This document shows, piece after piece, positions 28,784 to 37,696 of a stretch of 64,000 bases of DNA. The DNA lies in assembly GCF_014779555.2 (NCBI RefSeq), contig NZ_CP094357.1:3162001-3226000 (forward strand). The letters are read 5' to 3'. A program made the position numbers and the translations under genes. Each line of letters starts with the position of its first letter. The stretch's first letter is position 1. A model generated the notes under the pieces. That model ran no database searches. It had not been told where the DNA came from and saw nothing but the letters and a program-made list of their open reading frames with translations. The stretch comes from Lysobacter capsici. Its GTDB lineage: Bacteria; Pseudomonadota; Gammaproteobacteria; Xanthomonadales; Xanthomonadaceae.

Positions 28784-29006
28784 CTCCCGCCTTGCGGGAG
28801 AAGGTGCCCGAAGGGCGGATGAGGGCTCGCGAAAATGAGCGACGCCGCAAGATATGCAGGATGGCGCGCCCTCACCCAACCCTCTCCCGCTTGCGGGAGA
28901 AGGTGCCCGAAGGGCGGATGAGGGGCGCGCGAAACTGAGCGACGCCGCAAGATATGCAGGATGGCGCGCCCTCACCCAACCCTCTCCCGCAAGCGGGAGA
29001 GGGCTA
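28784..29006. repeat. Tandem array of 100-bp units built from family B repeats
   Basis: CTCCCGC motifs recur at 28784, 28884 and 28984, giving two full 100-bp units that differ at a few positions and the hairpin of a third. Each unit contains the CTCCCGC..GCGGGAG hairpin, GGTGCCCGAAGGGCGGATGAGG, then a shared unique segment with GACGCCGCAAGATATGCAGG. It fills the gap upstream of nadK. Confidence 0.88.
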
Positions 29007-29058
29007 AAGCAAGAAGTAGCTGCACACGGGAGAAAACTGGAATTACAGCAAACGTGCT

Positions 29059-29661
29059 TCACGTCACGCGCTGCATCACCTGAAACGCCGCGCCGCCGCC
29101 CCAGACTTCGACCCAGGGTTCGGATTCGTCCAGGGTCCACGCCAGCAGCGCGCGTTCGCGGTTCTGCTCCCAGTCGCCGTCGGGCCACGGGAAATGCCAA
29201 CCGCCGAGCACGGCGACGATGTCGTCGGCGTACATCGGGCAATGGGCTTGCCAGTGGACGAGGTAGGCGTCGTCGGCGTCGCCGTCGTCGAACGCATCCG
29301 GTGGCGGCAACGAAGGAGATGGGTGGGCGTACAACGGCTCGCCCTCAAGCGGAGCATCGGCCCGCGGCAAGCGCGCCTGCGGATCGTGGACGGCGAATCC
29401 CGATTCGCCGTCTTCCTCGTCGGTGTAGATGCTCAGCACGCCGCTGTCCGGGCCGAGGCCTTCGGGCAGGAACCGGCAATCGATGCTGAGCCAGTGGCGG
29501 TGATTCGCGTCGGGCGCGGTGACCACGCCGGGCCCACCCCACCATGCGGCGAATTTCTCGCCATCGCGCTTGAGCAATACGCTGGCGCGGGCCAACGCGT
29601 CGGCTTGCGCGATCAGCGCCGACACGGTCGGCGCGGAATCGTCGGATCTAGCCATGTTCAT
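29059..29661 (-). CDS. Hypothetical protein
   Basis: 200 residues, not recognised. Acidic and tryptophan-rich, soluble, without leader; the stretch [13 protein letters not shown] and the acidic tract DDGDADDAY stand out. The ATG has AAGGAACG directly upstream. It is followed by the repeat array and preceded by the glutamate dehydrogenase gene on the same strand, with an 82-bp gap. Codon use looks native. No function is proposed. Confidence 0.7.
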   Translation of the reverse strand: MNMARSDDSAPTVSALIAQADALARASVLLKRDGEKFAAWWGGPGVVTAPDANHRHWLSIDCRFLPEGLGPDSGVLSIYTDEEDGESGFAVHDPQARLPRADAPLEGEPLYAHPSPSLPPPDAFDDGDADDAYLVHWQAHCPMYADDIVAVLGGWHFPWPDGDWEQNRERALLAWTLDESEPWVEVWGGGAAFQVMQRVT

Positions 29662-29743
29662 CGTTCCTTGATGAAAGAATTCCGTGATGTAGAGAAAAAC
29701 CGACCGGCCGCGGGAGCGCCAAGCGGCGCCCCCGCGGGACGGC

Positions 29744-32700
29744 TTAGCCGCGCGCGGCCAACTGCGACAGACGCTGCACCGCGACCGAGGCGGTCGGATA
29801 GTCCAGGGTCTTCTGCGCCGCCAGTTCGGTCAGCATCGCCAGGGTGAAACGCAGCGACTGATCGTCGCGTCCCAGCCATGCCTGCACCTTCGCGTCGGCG
29901 TTGGCGCCCGGCATCTTCAGCACCTGGCCGACCAGGATGCGCTGCTGGGTCGACAGTTCCTCGCGCAGCACGCCGCGCGCCACCGCATGCCAGCGGCCGT
30001 CGACGGTCAGCGCGTCGATCTGCTCCTGCAGCCACGGCAGACGCAGCGCTTCGCCGAGGCGGAAGTGGACCTTGGCCACGTCGACCGGCTTGAGCTTGCG
30101 CTCGCGCGCCAGTTCGATGATGTCGCAGCTCGGTTCCAGGTACGGCAGCGCGGCCAGCTGCGCGGCCAGCGATTCGGGCACGCCCTTGGCCTTCCAGTCG
30201 GCGAACGCGGCATCGTGGGCCGGGCGTTCGCCGTCGCCGAGGATGCCGACGCCGGCGCGGATGTTCTTGAAGCCGTCGTGGTAGCGGTCGACCGCGGTGG
30301 TGATGTCGGGGATCGCGCCCGGACGCGACAGCAGCCAGCGGGTGAACGAACGCTGCAGCGTCCAGATCACCTGCAGGGCGTCGATCTGGGTCGACTCGGC
30401 GACCTTGCCGTCGAGCGCGTCGATCTGCGCCCACAGCTCGCGCGCGTCCAGCGTCTCGCGGGTGATGGTGAAGGCCTTGGCGACTTCGCCCGGGGTGCGG
30501 CCGCTGTCTTCCTGCATGCGCAGCAGGAAGGTCGCGCCCATCCGGTTGATGGTCGAGTTGGTCACCGCGGTGGCGATGATTTCGCGCTTCAGGCGGTGGT
30601 TTTCCATCGCCTTGGCGTACTTGGCCTGCAGCGGCTGCGGGAAGTAGCGCACCAGTTCCTTCGACAGGTACGGGTCTTCCGGCACGTCGGAATCGAGCAT
30701 CTGCTGGAACGCGACCAGCTTGGAGTACGACAGCAGCACCGACAGTTCCGGGCGGGTCAGGCCCTGGCCGCGCGCCTTGCGCTCGGCGATCTCGGCATCG
30801 CTCGGCAGGAACTCGATCTGGCGATCGAGCAGGCCCTGCGATTCCAGCGTGCGGATGAAATGCAGCTTGGAACCCAGGCGCGACAGGCTCATCCGCTCCA
30901 TCAGGCTGATCGCCTGGTTCTGGCGGTAGTTGTCGTTGAGCACGAGGTCGGCGACCTCGTCGGTCATCGACGCCAGCAGCTTGTTGCGCTCGGGCAGGGT
31001 CAACTTCTTCGCCTGGACCTGACCGTTGAGCAGGATCTTGATGTTGACCTCGTGGTCGGAGGTGTCCACGCCGGCGGAGTTGTCGATGAAGTCGGTGTTG
31101 AGCAGCACGCCGTGCTGCGCGGCCTCGATGCGGCCGAGCTGGGTCAGGCCCAGGTTGCCGCCCTCGCCCACCATCTTGCAGCGCAGGTCGCCGCCGTTGA
31201 CGCGCAGCGCGTTGTTGGCGCGGTCGCCGACATCGCTGTTGCTCTCGCTGCTGGCCTTGACGTAGGTGCCGATGCCGCCGTTCCACAGCAGATCGACCGG
31301 CGCCTTGAGGATCGCGCTCATCAGCTCGACCGGGCTCATCGCGGTGGCGTTGCCCTCGATGCCGAGCGCGGCCTTGATTTCCGGCGACAGCGGGATCGAC
31401 TTGGCCGAACGCGGGTACACGCCGCCGCCCTTGCTGATCAACGCCTTGTCGTAGTCGTCCCAGCTCGAGCGCGGCAGCTTGAACATGCGCGCGCGTTCCT
31501 TGAACGTCCTGGCCGCGTCCGGATTCGGATCGAGGAAGATGTGGCGGTGGTCGAACGCGGCCAGCAGGCGGATGTGCTCGCTCAGCAGCATGCCGTTGCC
31601 GAACACGTCGCCGGACATGTCGCCGATGCCGACCGTGGTGAAGTCCTGGGTCTGGCTGTCGCGGCCGAGCGAACGGAAGTGGCGCTTGACCGACTCCCAC
31701 GCGCCCTTGGCGGTGATGCCCATGCCCTTGTGGTCGTAACCGACCGAACCGCCAGAAGCGAAGGCGTCGTCGAGCCAGAACTTGTGCTCGGCGGCGATGC
31801 CGTTGGCGATGTCGGAGAAGGTCGCGGTGCCCTTGTCGGCGGCGACGACCAAGTAAGGGTCGTCATTGTCGTGGCGCACGACATTGGCCGGCGGAACGAT
31901 CTTGCCGCCGACGATGTTGTCGGTGATGTCGAGCAAGCCGTTGATGAACATCTTGTAGCAGGCGATGCCCTCGGCCAGGACCGCGTCGCGGTCGCCGCCG
32001 ATCGGCGGGCGCTTGGCGAAGAAGCCTCCCTTCGAGCCGACCGGCACGATCACGGTGTTCTTGACCATCTGCGCCTTGACCAGACCCAGCACCTCGGTGC
32101 GGAAGTCCTCGCGGCGATCGGACCAGCGCAGACCGCCGCGCGCGACCGGACCGAAGCGCAGATGCACGCCTTCCACGCGCGGGCCGTAGACGAAGATTTC
32201 GCGGTACGGACGCGGCTTGGGCAGGTCCGGCACGTTGGCCGAATCGAACTTGTAGCTCACATAGCCGCGCTCGGAACCGTCGGCGGTGGTCTGGTAGTAG
32301 CTGGTGCGCAAGGTGGCGTTGATCACGCCGATGAAGCTGCGCAGGATGCGGTCTTCGTCGAGGCTTGAGACGCGGTCGAGCAGCGCCTTGATCGCTTCGA
32401 CCGTGGCCTGGGCCTGCTGTTCGCGCTTGCCGCTGCGCGCGTCGATGACCGGCTTGAGCGTGGTCATGACCGCGGCGTCGCCGCCGGACAAGGTGTCGAA
32501 CTGCTGGACCAAGCGTTCCTGGCCGGCCTTGATCTCGTCCTTGCTCTCGCTGCCGGTGCACGGGTCGAAGCGGGCTTCGAACAGTTCCACCAGCAAGCGC
32601 GCCAGCAGCGGATAGCGGCTGAAGGTTTCCTCGACGTAGCTCTGCGAGAACGGCACGCCGACCTGCAGCAGATACTTGCAGTACGCGCGCAGCATCGCGA

Positions 32701-34870
32701 CCTGACGCCAGGAAAGGTTGGCGGTCAGGATCAGGCGGTTGAAGCCGTCGTTCTCGGCATTGCCGCGCCAGATCTGGGCGAAGGCTTCCTCGAAGTTTTC
32801 GTCCAGGCGATCGACGTCGATGTCGTTGTTGGCGGTCTCGACCTCGAAGTCCTGGATGTAGACCGGCTGGTTGTCGACATTCAGGCGATAGGGATGCTCG
32901 GAGATCACCCGCAGGCCCATGTTCTCCATCATCGGCAGCGCGTCCGACAACGGGATGTCGTCGAGCTGGCGGTAGAACTTGAAGCGCAGCCCGCCCTCGC
33001 CGCTGCGCGTGCGGCACAGGCTCAGGCGCAGGTCGTCGGGGCCGCTCAGGGCGGCGACGTGGGCGATGTCCTGCGCGGCGACGGCGGCGGAGACTTCTTC
33101 GATGTAACCGGCCGGCAAGGCGCGGCCGTAGCGGTTGGCCAGGGCCAGGCCCTGCTGCTCGCCGTTGTTGCGCACCAGCGCTTCGCGCAGGTCGTCCTGG
33201 CGGTTGCGCACGATCTCGGCCAGTTCGGCCTCGATCGCGGCGTTGTCGATCTGACGGCCGCCGTTGTGGACCGCATCGCCGGCCTTCGGCCGCACGATCA
33301 GATGCAGCTGCGCCAGCGGCGATTCGCCGATGTGCACGGTGGTGTCGATGTGCTCGCCGTGCAGCTGCTCCTTCAACATCGCTTCCACGCGCAGGCGCAC
33401 GTCGGTGTTGAAGCGCTCGCGCGGGATGTAGACCAGGCCCGAGTAATAGCGGCCGTAGCGGTCCTGGCGCAGGAACAGCTTGCTGCGTACGCGCTCCTGC
33501 AGGCCGAGGATGCCCGAGGTGGTCTTGAGCAGTTCTTCTTCGCTGGACTGGAACAGCTCGTCGCGCGGCAGGGTTTCCAGCACATGGCGCAGGGCCTTGC
33601 CGCTGTGGCTGTCGGGGCCGAGGCCGGACTGCTGCATCACATAGGCATGGCGCTGACGCACCAGCGGGATGTCCCACGGACGGCGGTTGTAGGCGCTGGA
33701 GGTGTACAGGCCGAGGAAGCGCTTCTCGCCGGTCGGACGGCCCTGGGCGTCGAAGCTCAGCACGCCGATGTAGTCCATGTAGCCGGGGCGATGCACGGTG
33801 GAACGCGCATTGGTCTTGGTCAGGATCAGCGCATCGACCGAACCGGACTGCGGCATGTAATGCGCCGCCAGCGAGGTCAGCAGGCGCGGCTTGCCGACTT
33901 CCTTGCCGCGCAGCAGGCCCAGGCCGCTGTCCTTGACCGCGCGCAGCACCTCGTTGCCGCCGAGCTTGACGACTTCGTACTCGCGATAGCCCAGGAAGGT
34001 GAAGTGGTTGTCGGCGGCCCAGTGCAGGAACGCCTGCGCCTCGCGCTTGCCGTCTTCGTCGATCGGCAGGTTTTCGCTGGGCAGATCGTCGGCGACCTCG
34101 TTCATCTTGTCGCGCATCTGCGCCCAGTCGCGCACGATCGCGCGCACATCGGCGAGCACGGTTTCCAGCGCCTGCTTGACCGCGGCGGCCGATTCCGGAG
34201 TCTGCCGGTCGATTTCCAGGTGCATCAGCGATTCGGCCACGCCCTGCCCGACCGCCAGCAGCTTGCCGGACTTGTCGCGCTGGAACGTCACCACCGGATG
34301 GCCGAGCACGTGCACGCCGATGCCCTGATCGGCCAGCGCCATGGTCACCGAGTCGACCAGGAACGGCATGTCGTCGTTGGCGATCTGCAGCACGGTGTGC
34401 GGCGATTCCCAGCCATGAGACTTCAGCGTGGGGTTGAACAACCGCACCAGCGCAGAGCCCTGCTTGCGATCGCGCGCGTAATCCAGAAAGTCCACCGCCA
34501 ACGCCGCCCAGCCATCGGGCTGATGCTGCGGCAGTTCATCCCCGCTCATGCGCTTGTAGAACGCATGCGCGAACGCCTCGGCCTCGGCATGGCGCGCCTT
34601 GGGCAGGCGCTTGCGCATCGCCGCGACGATCGGCTCGAGGCTTACCGCCTGGCTGTCGACCGGCGGCGCGGACTGACCGCTGTCGAGCGCGGCCTTGCCG
34701 GGCGTGGCCTTCTTGACGCTGGCCGACTTGCTGACGGGCGCGGCCTTGTCCGCGGCGGGTTTGGCCGAGGTTTTCTTGGCCGGGGCTTGCTTGGCCGATG
34801 CCGACTTCGTCGCCGGTTTGGCGGCGGCGCGTTTGGCGGGTTCGGGCTTGGAAGCTTTTTTAATGCTCAT
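29744..34870 (-). CDS. NAD-specific glutamate dehydrogenase, large (GDH-180 type)
   Basis: 1708 residues from the ATG at 34870. Residues from about 75 onward match the bacterial 180-kDa NAD-GDH: long N-terminal ACT-like regulatory part (LPFLVDSVTMALADQGIGVHVLGHPV), the catalytic domain with PVGSKGGFFAK near 940 and GIGDMSGDVFGNGML near 1083, and the C-terminal helical domain. It oxidatively deaminates glutamate to 2-oxoglutarate with NAD+. Odd feature: the first roughly 65 residues are Lys/Ala/Pro/Ser repeats like a histone H1 tail, absent from typical members of 1600-1650 residues. A TTG at 34921 is an unlikely alternative start. Confidence 0.95.
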   Translation of the reverse strand: MSIKKASKPEPAKRAAAKPATKSASAKQAPAKKTSAKPAADKAAPVSKSASVKKATPGKAALDSGQSAPPVDSQAVSLEPIVAAMRKRLPKARHAEAEAFAHAFYKRMSGDELPQHQPDGWAALAVDFLDYARDRKQGSALVRLFNPTLKSHGWESPHTVLQIANDDMPFLVDSVTMALADQGIGVHVLGHPVVTFQRDKSGKLLAVGQGVAESLMHLEIDRQTPESAAAVKQALETVLADVRAIVRDWAQMRDKMNEVADDLPSENLPIDEDGKREAQAFLHWAADNHFTFLGYREYEVVKLGGNEVLRAVKDSGLGLLRGKEVGKPRLLTSLAAHYMPQSGSVDALILTKTNARSTVHRPGYMDYIGVLSFDAQGRPTGEKRFLGLYTSSAYNRRPWDIPLVRQRHAYVMQQSGLGPDSHSGKALRHVLETLPRDELFQSSEEELLKTTSGILGLQERVRSKLFLRQDRYGRYYSGLVYIPRERFNTDVRLRVEAMLKEQLHGEHIDTTVHIGESPLAQLHLIVRPKAGDAVHNGGRQIDNAAIEAELAEIVRNRQDDLREALVRNNGEQQGLALANRYGRALPAGYIEEVSAAVAAQDIAHVAALSGPDDLRLSLCRTRSGEGGLRFKFYRQLDDIPLSDALPMMENMGLRVISEHPYRLNVDNQPVYIQDFEVETANNDIDVDRLDENFEEAFAQIWRGNAENDGFNRLILTANLSWRQVAMLRAYCKYLLQVGVPFSQSYVEETFSRYPLLARLLVELFEARFDPCTGSESKDEIKAGQERLVQQFDTLSGGDAAVMTTLKPVIDARSGKREQQAQATVEAIKALLDRVSSLDEDRILRSFIGVINATLRTSYYQTTADGSERGYVSYKFDSANVPDLPKPRPYREIFVYGPRVEGVHLRFGPVARGGLRWSDRREDFRTEVLGLVKAQMVKNTVIVPVGSKGGFFAKRPPIGGDRDAVLAEGIACYKMFINGLLDITDNIVGGKIVPPANVVRHDNDDPYLVVAADKGTATFSDIANGIAAEHKFWLDDAFASGGSVGYDHKGMGITAKGAWESVKRHFRSLGRDSQTQDFTTVGIGDMSGDVFGNGMLLSEHIRLLAAFDHRHIFLDPNPDAARTFKERARMFKLPRSSWDDYDKALISKGGGVYPRSAKSIPLSPEIKAALGIEGNATAMSPVELMSAILKAPVDLLWNGGIGTYVKASSESNSDVGDRANNALRVNGGDLRCKMVGEGGNLGLTQLGRIEAAQHGVLLNTDFIDNSAGVDTSDHEVNIKILLNGQVQAKKLTLPERNKLLASMTDEVADLVLNDNYRQNQAISLMERMSLSRLGSKLHFIRTLESQGLLDRQIEFLPSDAEIAERKARGQGLTRPELSVLLSYSKLVAFQQMLDSDVPEDPYLSKELVRYFPQPLQAKYAKAMENHRLKREIIATAVTNSTINRMGATFLLRMQEDSGRTPGEVAKAFTITRETLDARELWAQIDALDGKVAESTQIDALQVIWTLQRSFTRWLLSRPGAIPDITTAVDRYHDGFKNIRAGVGILGDGERPAHDAAFADWKAKGVPESLAAQLAALPYLEPSCDIIELARERKLKPVDVAKVHFRLGEALRLPWLQEQIDALTVDGRWHAVARGVLREELSTQQRILVGQVLKMPGANADAKVQAWLGRDDQSLRFTLAMLTELAAQKTLDYPTASVAVQRLSQLAARG

Positions 34871-35001
34871 GGGGATGTCGAGATCCGGATGGAATGAGGC
34901 CCACGCTTTCGCGCGGGCCAAGAGAGTGGTTATTGCTTGGAGGTCGAACCTTGCAAGGCGGCAACGACGCCGGCGCCGTAATCGAGCGACGCGCCCACCC
35001 G

Positions 35002-35025
35002 GGCCCGCGCGCTCACGCGCGGGCC
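35002..35025. repeat. Perfect GC hairpin
   Basis: Stem GGCCCGCGCG / CGCGCGGGCC with loop CTCA, located between the acyl-CoA dehydrogenase stop (35125) and the glutamate dehydrogenase start. It could slow or stop read-through from the upstream gene, though no T-tract follows on either strand. A 60-codon frame (34930-35112, minus) overlaps it, but has no ribosome site and no family resemblance. Confidence 0.55.
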
Positions 35026-35124
35026 GGCCTGCATGGCGCGGATCGAAACGCGCAAGCCCTTGCCGCCGTCCTCAGGACCGGCGGTAGGCCTAGACGAACC
35101 GAAACGTTTCATCGTCGGTGGTTT

Positions 35125-36285
35125 TCAGCGCAGACCGGTTTCGTTGCGGGCGATGACCAGACGCTGGATCTCGCTGGTGCCTTCGTAGATTTCGGTGATC
35201 TTGGCGTCGCGGAAATAACGCTCCAGCGGCATTTCCTTGGAATAGCCCATGCCGCCGTGGATCTGCACGGCCTGATGGGCGATCCACATCGCCGCTTCCG
35301 ACGCGGTGAGCTTGGCGATCGCCGCCTCGTTGCTGAAACGCCCGCCGTTCTTCTCGGTCTGGCCCTTCTGCCAGGCCGCGCGCAAGGTCAGCAGCAGGGC
35401 CGCGTCGAGCTTGCACTTCATGTCGGCGATCTTGGCCTGGGTCATCTGGAACGCGCCGATCGGCTGGCCGAAGGCCTTGCGCTCGCGCACGTAGCTCAGC
35501 GTGGCCTCATACGCCGCGCGACCGATACCGATGGCCTGCGAAGCGATACCGATGCGGCCGGCGTCGAGCACGCCCATGGCGATCTTGAAGCCGTGGCCTT
35601 CCTCGCCGAGCACGTCCTCGGCGGCGGCGACGTAGTTTTCGAATTCGATCTCGCAGGTCGCCGAGGCGCGGATGCCGAGCTTGGGCTCGGTCTTGCCGCG
35701 GTGGAAACCGGGCTTGGCGGTGTCGATCATGAACGCGGTGATGCCGCGCGCGCCCTTGTCCGGGTCGGTCATCGCGAACAGCACGATGTACTTGGCGACC
35801 GGGCCGGAGGTGATCCAGCTCTTCTTGCCGTTGATCACGAAGGTGCCGTCGGCCTGCTTGACCGCCTTGCAGCGCATCGCGGTGGCGTCGGAGCCCGACT
35901 GCGGCTCGGTCAGCGCGAACGCGCCGATTTCGCGGCCTTCGGCGATCGCGCGCACGTACAGCTGCTTCTGTGCCTCGGTGCCGAACTTGAGAATGCCGTT
36001 GCAGAACAGCGAATTGTTCACCGACACGATGGTCGAGTGGGCCGCGTCGCCGGCGGCGATTTCGACCATCGCCAGCACGTAGGAGATCGGGTCCATGCCG
36101 GCGCCGCCGTACTCGGCCGGCACCTCGATGCCCATCAGGCCGTTCTCGCCGAGGGTGCGGATGTTCTCGAGCGGGAACTCGCCGGTGCGATCGTGGTGCT
36201 CGGCGCTGGGAGCAATCTTTTCCTGGGCGATACGGCGCGCCACGTCCTGGATCATCAACTGCTCTTCGGTAAAGCCAAAATCCAC
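35125..36285 (-). CDS. Short-chain acyl-CoA dehydrogenase
   Basis: 386 residues. The acyl-CoA dehydrogenase layout is complete: FALTEPQSGSDA flavin-binding loop, KSWITSGP, VRERKAFGQPI and the C-terminal YEGTSEIQR whose glutamate E368 is the catalytic base at the same position as in short-chain/butyryl-CoA dehydrogenases. It oxidises acyl-CoA to enoyl-CoA with FAD, passing electrons to ETF. There is no leader and it is cytoplasmic. It ends 255 bp before the glutamate dehydrogenase start; co-transcription is possible but uncertain. Confidence 0.95.
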   Translation of the reverse strand: MDFGFTEEQLMIQDVARRIAQEKIAPSAEHHDRTGEFPLENIRTLGENGLMGIEVPAEYGGAGMDPISYVLAMVEIAAGDAAHSTIVSVNNSLFCNGILKFGTEAQKQLYVRAIAEGREIGAFALTEPQSGSDATAMRCKAVKQADGTFVINGKKSWITSGPVAKYIVLFAMTDPDKGARGITAFMIDTAKPGFHRGKTEPKLGIRASATCEIEFENYVAAAEDVLGEEGHGFKIAMGVLDAGRIGIASQAIGIGRAAYEATLSYVRERKAFGQPIGAFQMTQAKIADMKCKLDAALLLTLRAAWQKGQTEKNGGRFSNEAAIAKLTASEAAMWIAHQAVQIHGGMGYSKEMPLERYFRDAKITEIYEGTSEIQRLVIARNETGLR

Positions 36286-36723
36286 GTCGGCACCTCTCGG
36301 GTCTTGATTGCTGTGGTGATTGCCATCGCAGCCCGATCGAACGGCGCCGTCGCCTCACTGGCGCGTTGCGGCCGATCCGACCCTGGCTCATGGTCCGCGC
36401 GTCCATTCGGTTGAACCGCGAACGCGAATTGTAGCCGCGCGCGCCGAATAACCCCACCCATCGGCCTGCCCCGATCTGGCGTTCGGCCGGCGCGCTTTCA
36501 GTCCGCTTTTAGACGTCGTCCGGGTCGTCCCGGCTTTTGTTGCGACGCGTCATGACTTGACCTGGGGGGCTTCGGATACCACACTTATCGCTATATCGCG
36601 ATACGTTGATGGAACAGCGGGGATCGGGAACGGAAAATCGGGAATCGGCTGCAAGCCGCCGTCGCCGACGCCGTTTACCGATTCCCCATTCCCGACGCCC
36701 CATTCCCGTTCAAGGCACCCCGC
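36286..36723. other. Divergent promoter gap with operator candidate and GGGAAT repeat
   Basis: 438 bp between the acyl-CoA dehydrogenase (minus) and the ArsR-methyltransferase gene (plus). It contains the TATCGCGATA palindrome reported separately and, at about 36625-36711, an imperfect inverted repeat of GGGAATCGG/CCGATTCCC units like those at 1905-1937 and 50479-50546. No gene was found. Confidence 0.6.
36586..36603. promoter_or_regulatory. Palindromic operator candidate upstream of arsR-methyltransferase/metH
   Basis: TATCGCGATA at 36594-36603 is a perfect 10-bp palindrome, preceded by another TATCG half-site at 36586-36590. It lies 120 bp before the regulator start, in locally AT-rich DNA. 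ArsR-family regulators bind such short palindromes. Assigning it to this regulator is inference from position. Confidence 0.5.
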
Positions 36724-37686
36724 ATGGATCTCGAAGGCTGGTCATCCCGTCTCAAAGTGTTCGCCGACGCCACCCGCGTGCGTCTGCTGACCCTGCTCGA
36801 GCGCGAGGAGCTGACCGTGGCCGAGCTGTCGGCGATCACCCGCCTGGCCCAGCCGCGCGTGTCGACCCATCTGTCCAAGCTCAAGGAAGCAGGGCTGGTG
36901 CGCGACCGCCGCGCCGGCGTGTCGGCCTATTACCGCTTCGACGAGGGCGCGCTCGATCAGGCCCAGCGTGCCTTGTGGCAGACCCTGAGCACCGGCAGTG
37001 ACGATCCGCTGCTGCGTCAGGACGCCGAACGGGTGACCGCGGTGCTGGCGATGCGTGCCTCCGACCAGAACTGGGCCGATTCGGTGGCCGGCGACATGGA
37101 GCGCCACTACTCGCCCGGCCGCACCTGGGAAGCGCTGGCCCGCTCGGCGGTGCCGCTGCTGCAGCCCGGCGACGTGCTCGACATCGCCTCCGGCGACGGC
37201 GTGCTGGCCGAGCTGCTGGCGCCGCACTCCAACCGTTATGTGTGCCTGGACGCCAGCACCAAGGTGGTCGCGGCCGCGTCCGAGCGCCTGCGCAAGCTCA
37301 AGAACGTGGAAGTGCGCGAGGGCGACATGCACGCGCTGCCGTTCGCCGCCGACAGCTTCGATCTGGTCGTGCTGATGCACGCGCTGACCTATGCCGAACA
37401 ACCGGCGCAGGCGGTGATCGAGGCAGCGCGGGTGCTGCGTCCCGGCGGCCGCCTGCTGCTGACCAGTCTGGCCCGGCACGAACACCGCGGCGCGGTCGAA
37501 GCCTTCGGCCACGTCAACCTGGGTTTCGCCGAAAAGGACCTGCAGAAATTCGCCGGCAAGGCCGGGTTCGAGATCGTCAGCTGCGAGACGGTCACCCGCG
37601 AACGCCGGCCGCCGCATTTCGAAGTGATCGCGTTGATGGCGCGCAAGCCCGGCGGCGAGCCGGTGCGCAAGCCCGGCAAGAAGTGA
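36724..37686 (+). CDS. ArsR-type regulator fused to SAM-dependent methyltransferase
   Basis: 320 residues, two domains. Residues 1-80 form an ArsR winged helix ([24 protein letters not shown], then recognition helix [18 protein letters not shown]); the usual metal-binding ELCVC segment is absent. Residues about 120-300 are a class I methyltransferase with motif [11 protein letters not shown] (151-160). Family knowledge: such fusions are common near methionine-cycle genes, and the ArsR-family regulator SahR responds to S-adenosylhomocysteine. metH starts 10 bp downstream with a GAGGAG site, so this protein likely controls methionine synthase in response to SAM or SAH (inference). Confidence 0.93.
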   Translation: MDLEGWSSRLKVFADATRVRLLTLLEREELTVAELSAITRLAQPRVSTHLSKLKEAGLVRDRRAGVSAYYRFDEGALDQAQRALWQTLSTGSDDPLLRQDAERVTAVLAMRASDQNWADSVAGDMERHYSPGRTWEALARSAVPLLQPGDVLDIASGDGVLAELLAPHSNRYVCLDASTKVVAAASERLRKLKNVEVREGDMHALPFAADSFDLVVLMHALTYAEQPAQAVIEAARVLRPGGRLLLTSLARHEHRGAVEAFGHVNLGFAEKDLQKFAGKAGFEIVSCETVTRERRPPHFEVIALMARKPGGEPVRKPGKK

Positions 37687-37696
37687 GGAGACCGAT

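Noticed and set aside
28784-29006. CRISPR-like array
   Set aside because: Units are 100 bp, nearly identical along their whole length and built of REP hairpins; there are no unique spacers or cas genes.
28715-29242. N-terminal extension of NAD kinase
   Set aside because: The extra sequence is translated family B repeat; the ATG at 28714 has a ribosome site and gives the normal protein.
29987-32368. A 793-codon open frame opposite glutamate dehydrogenase
   Set aside because: Same GC-shadow effect; it has no recognisable domain.
34930-35112. 60-codon small gene between acyl-CoA dehydrogenase and glutamate dehydrogenase
   Set aside because: No ribosome site, overlaps a perfect GC hairpin, and no family resemblance; left unannotated.
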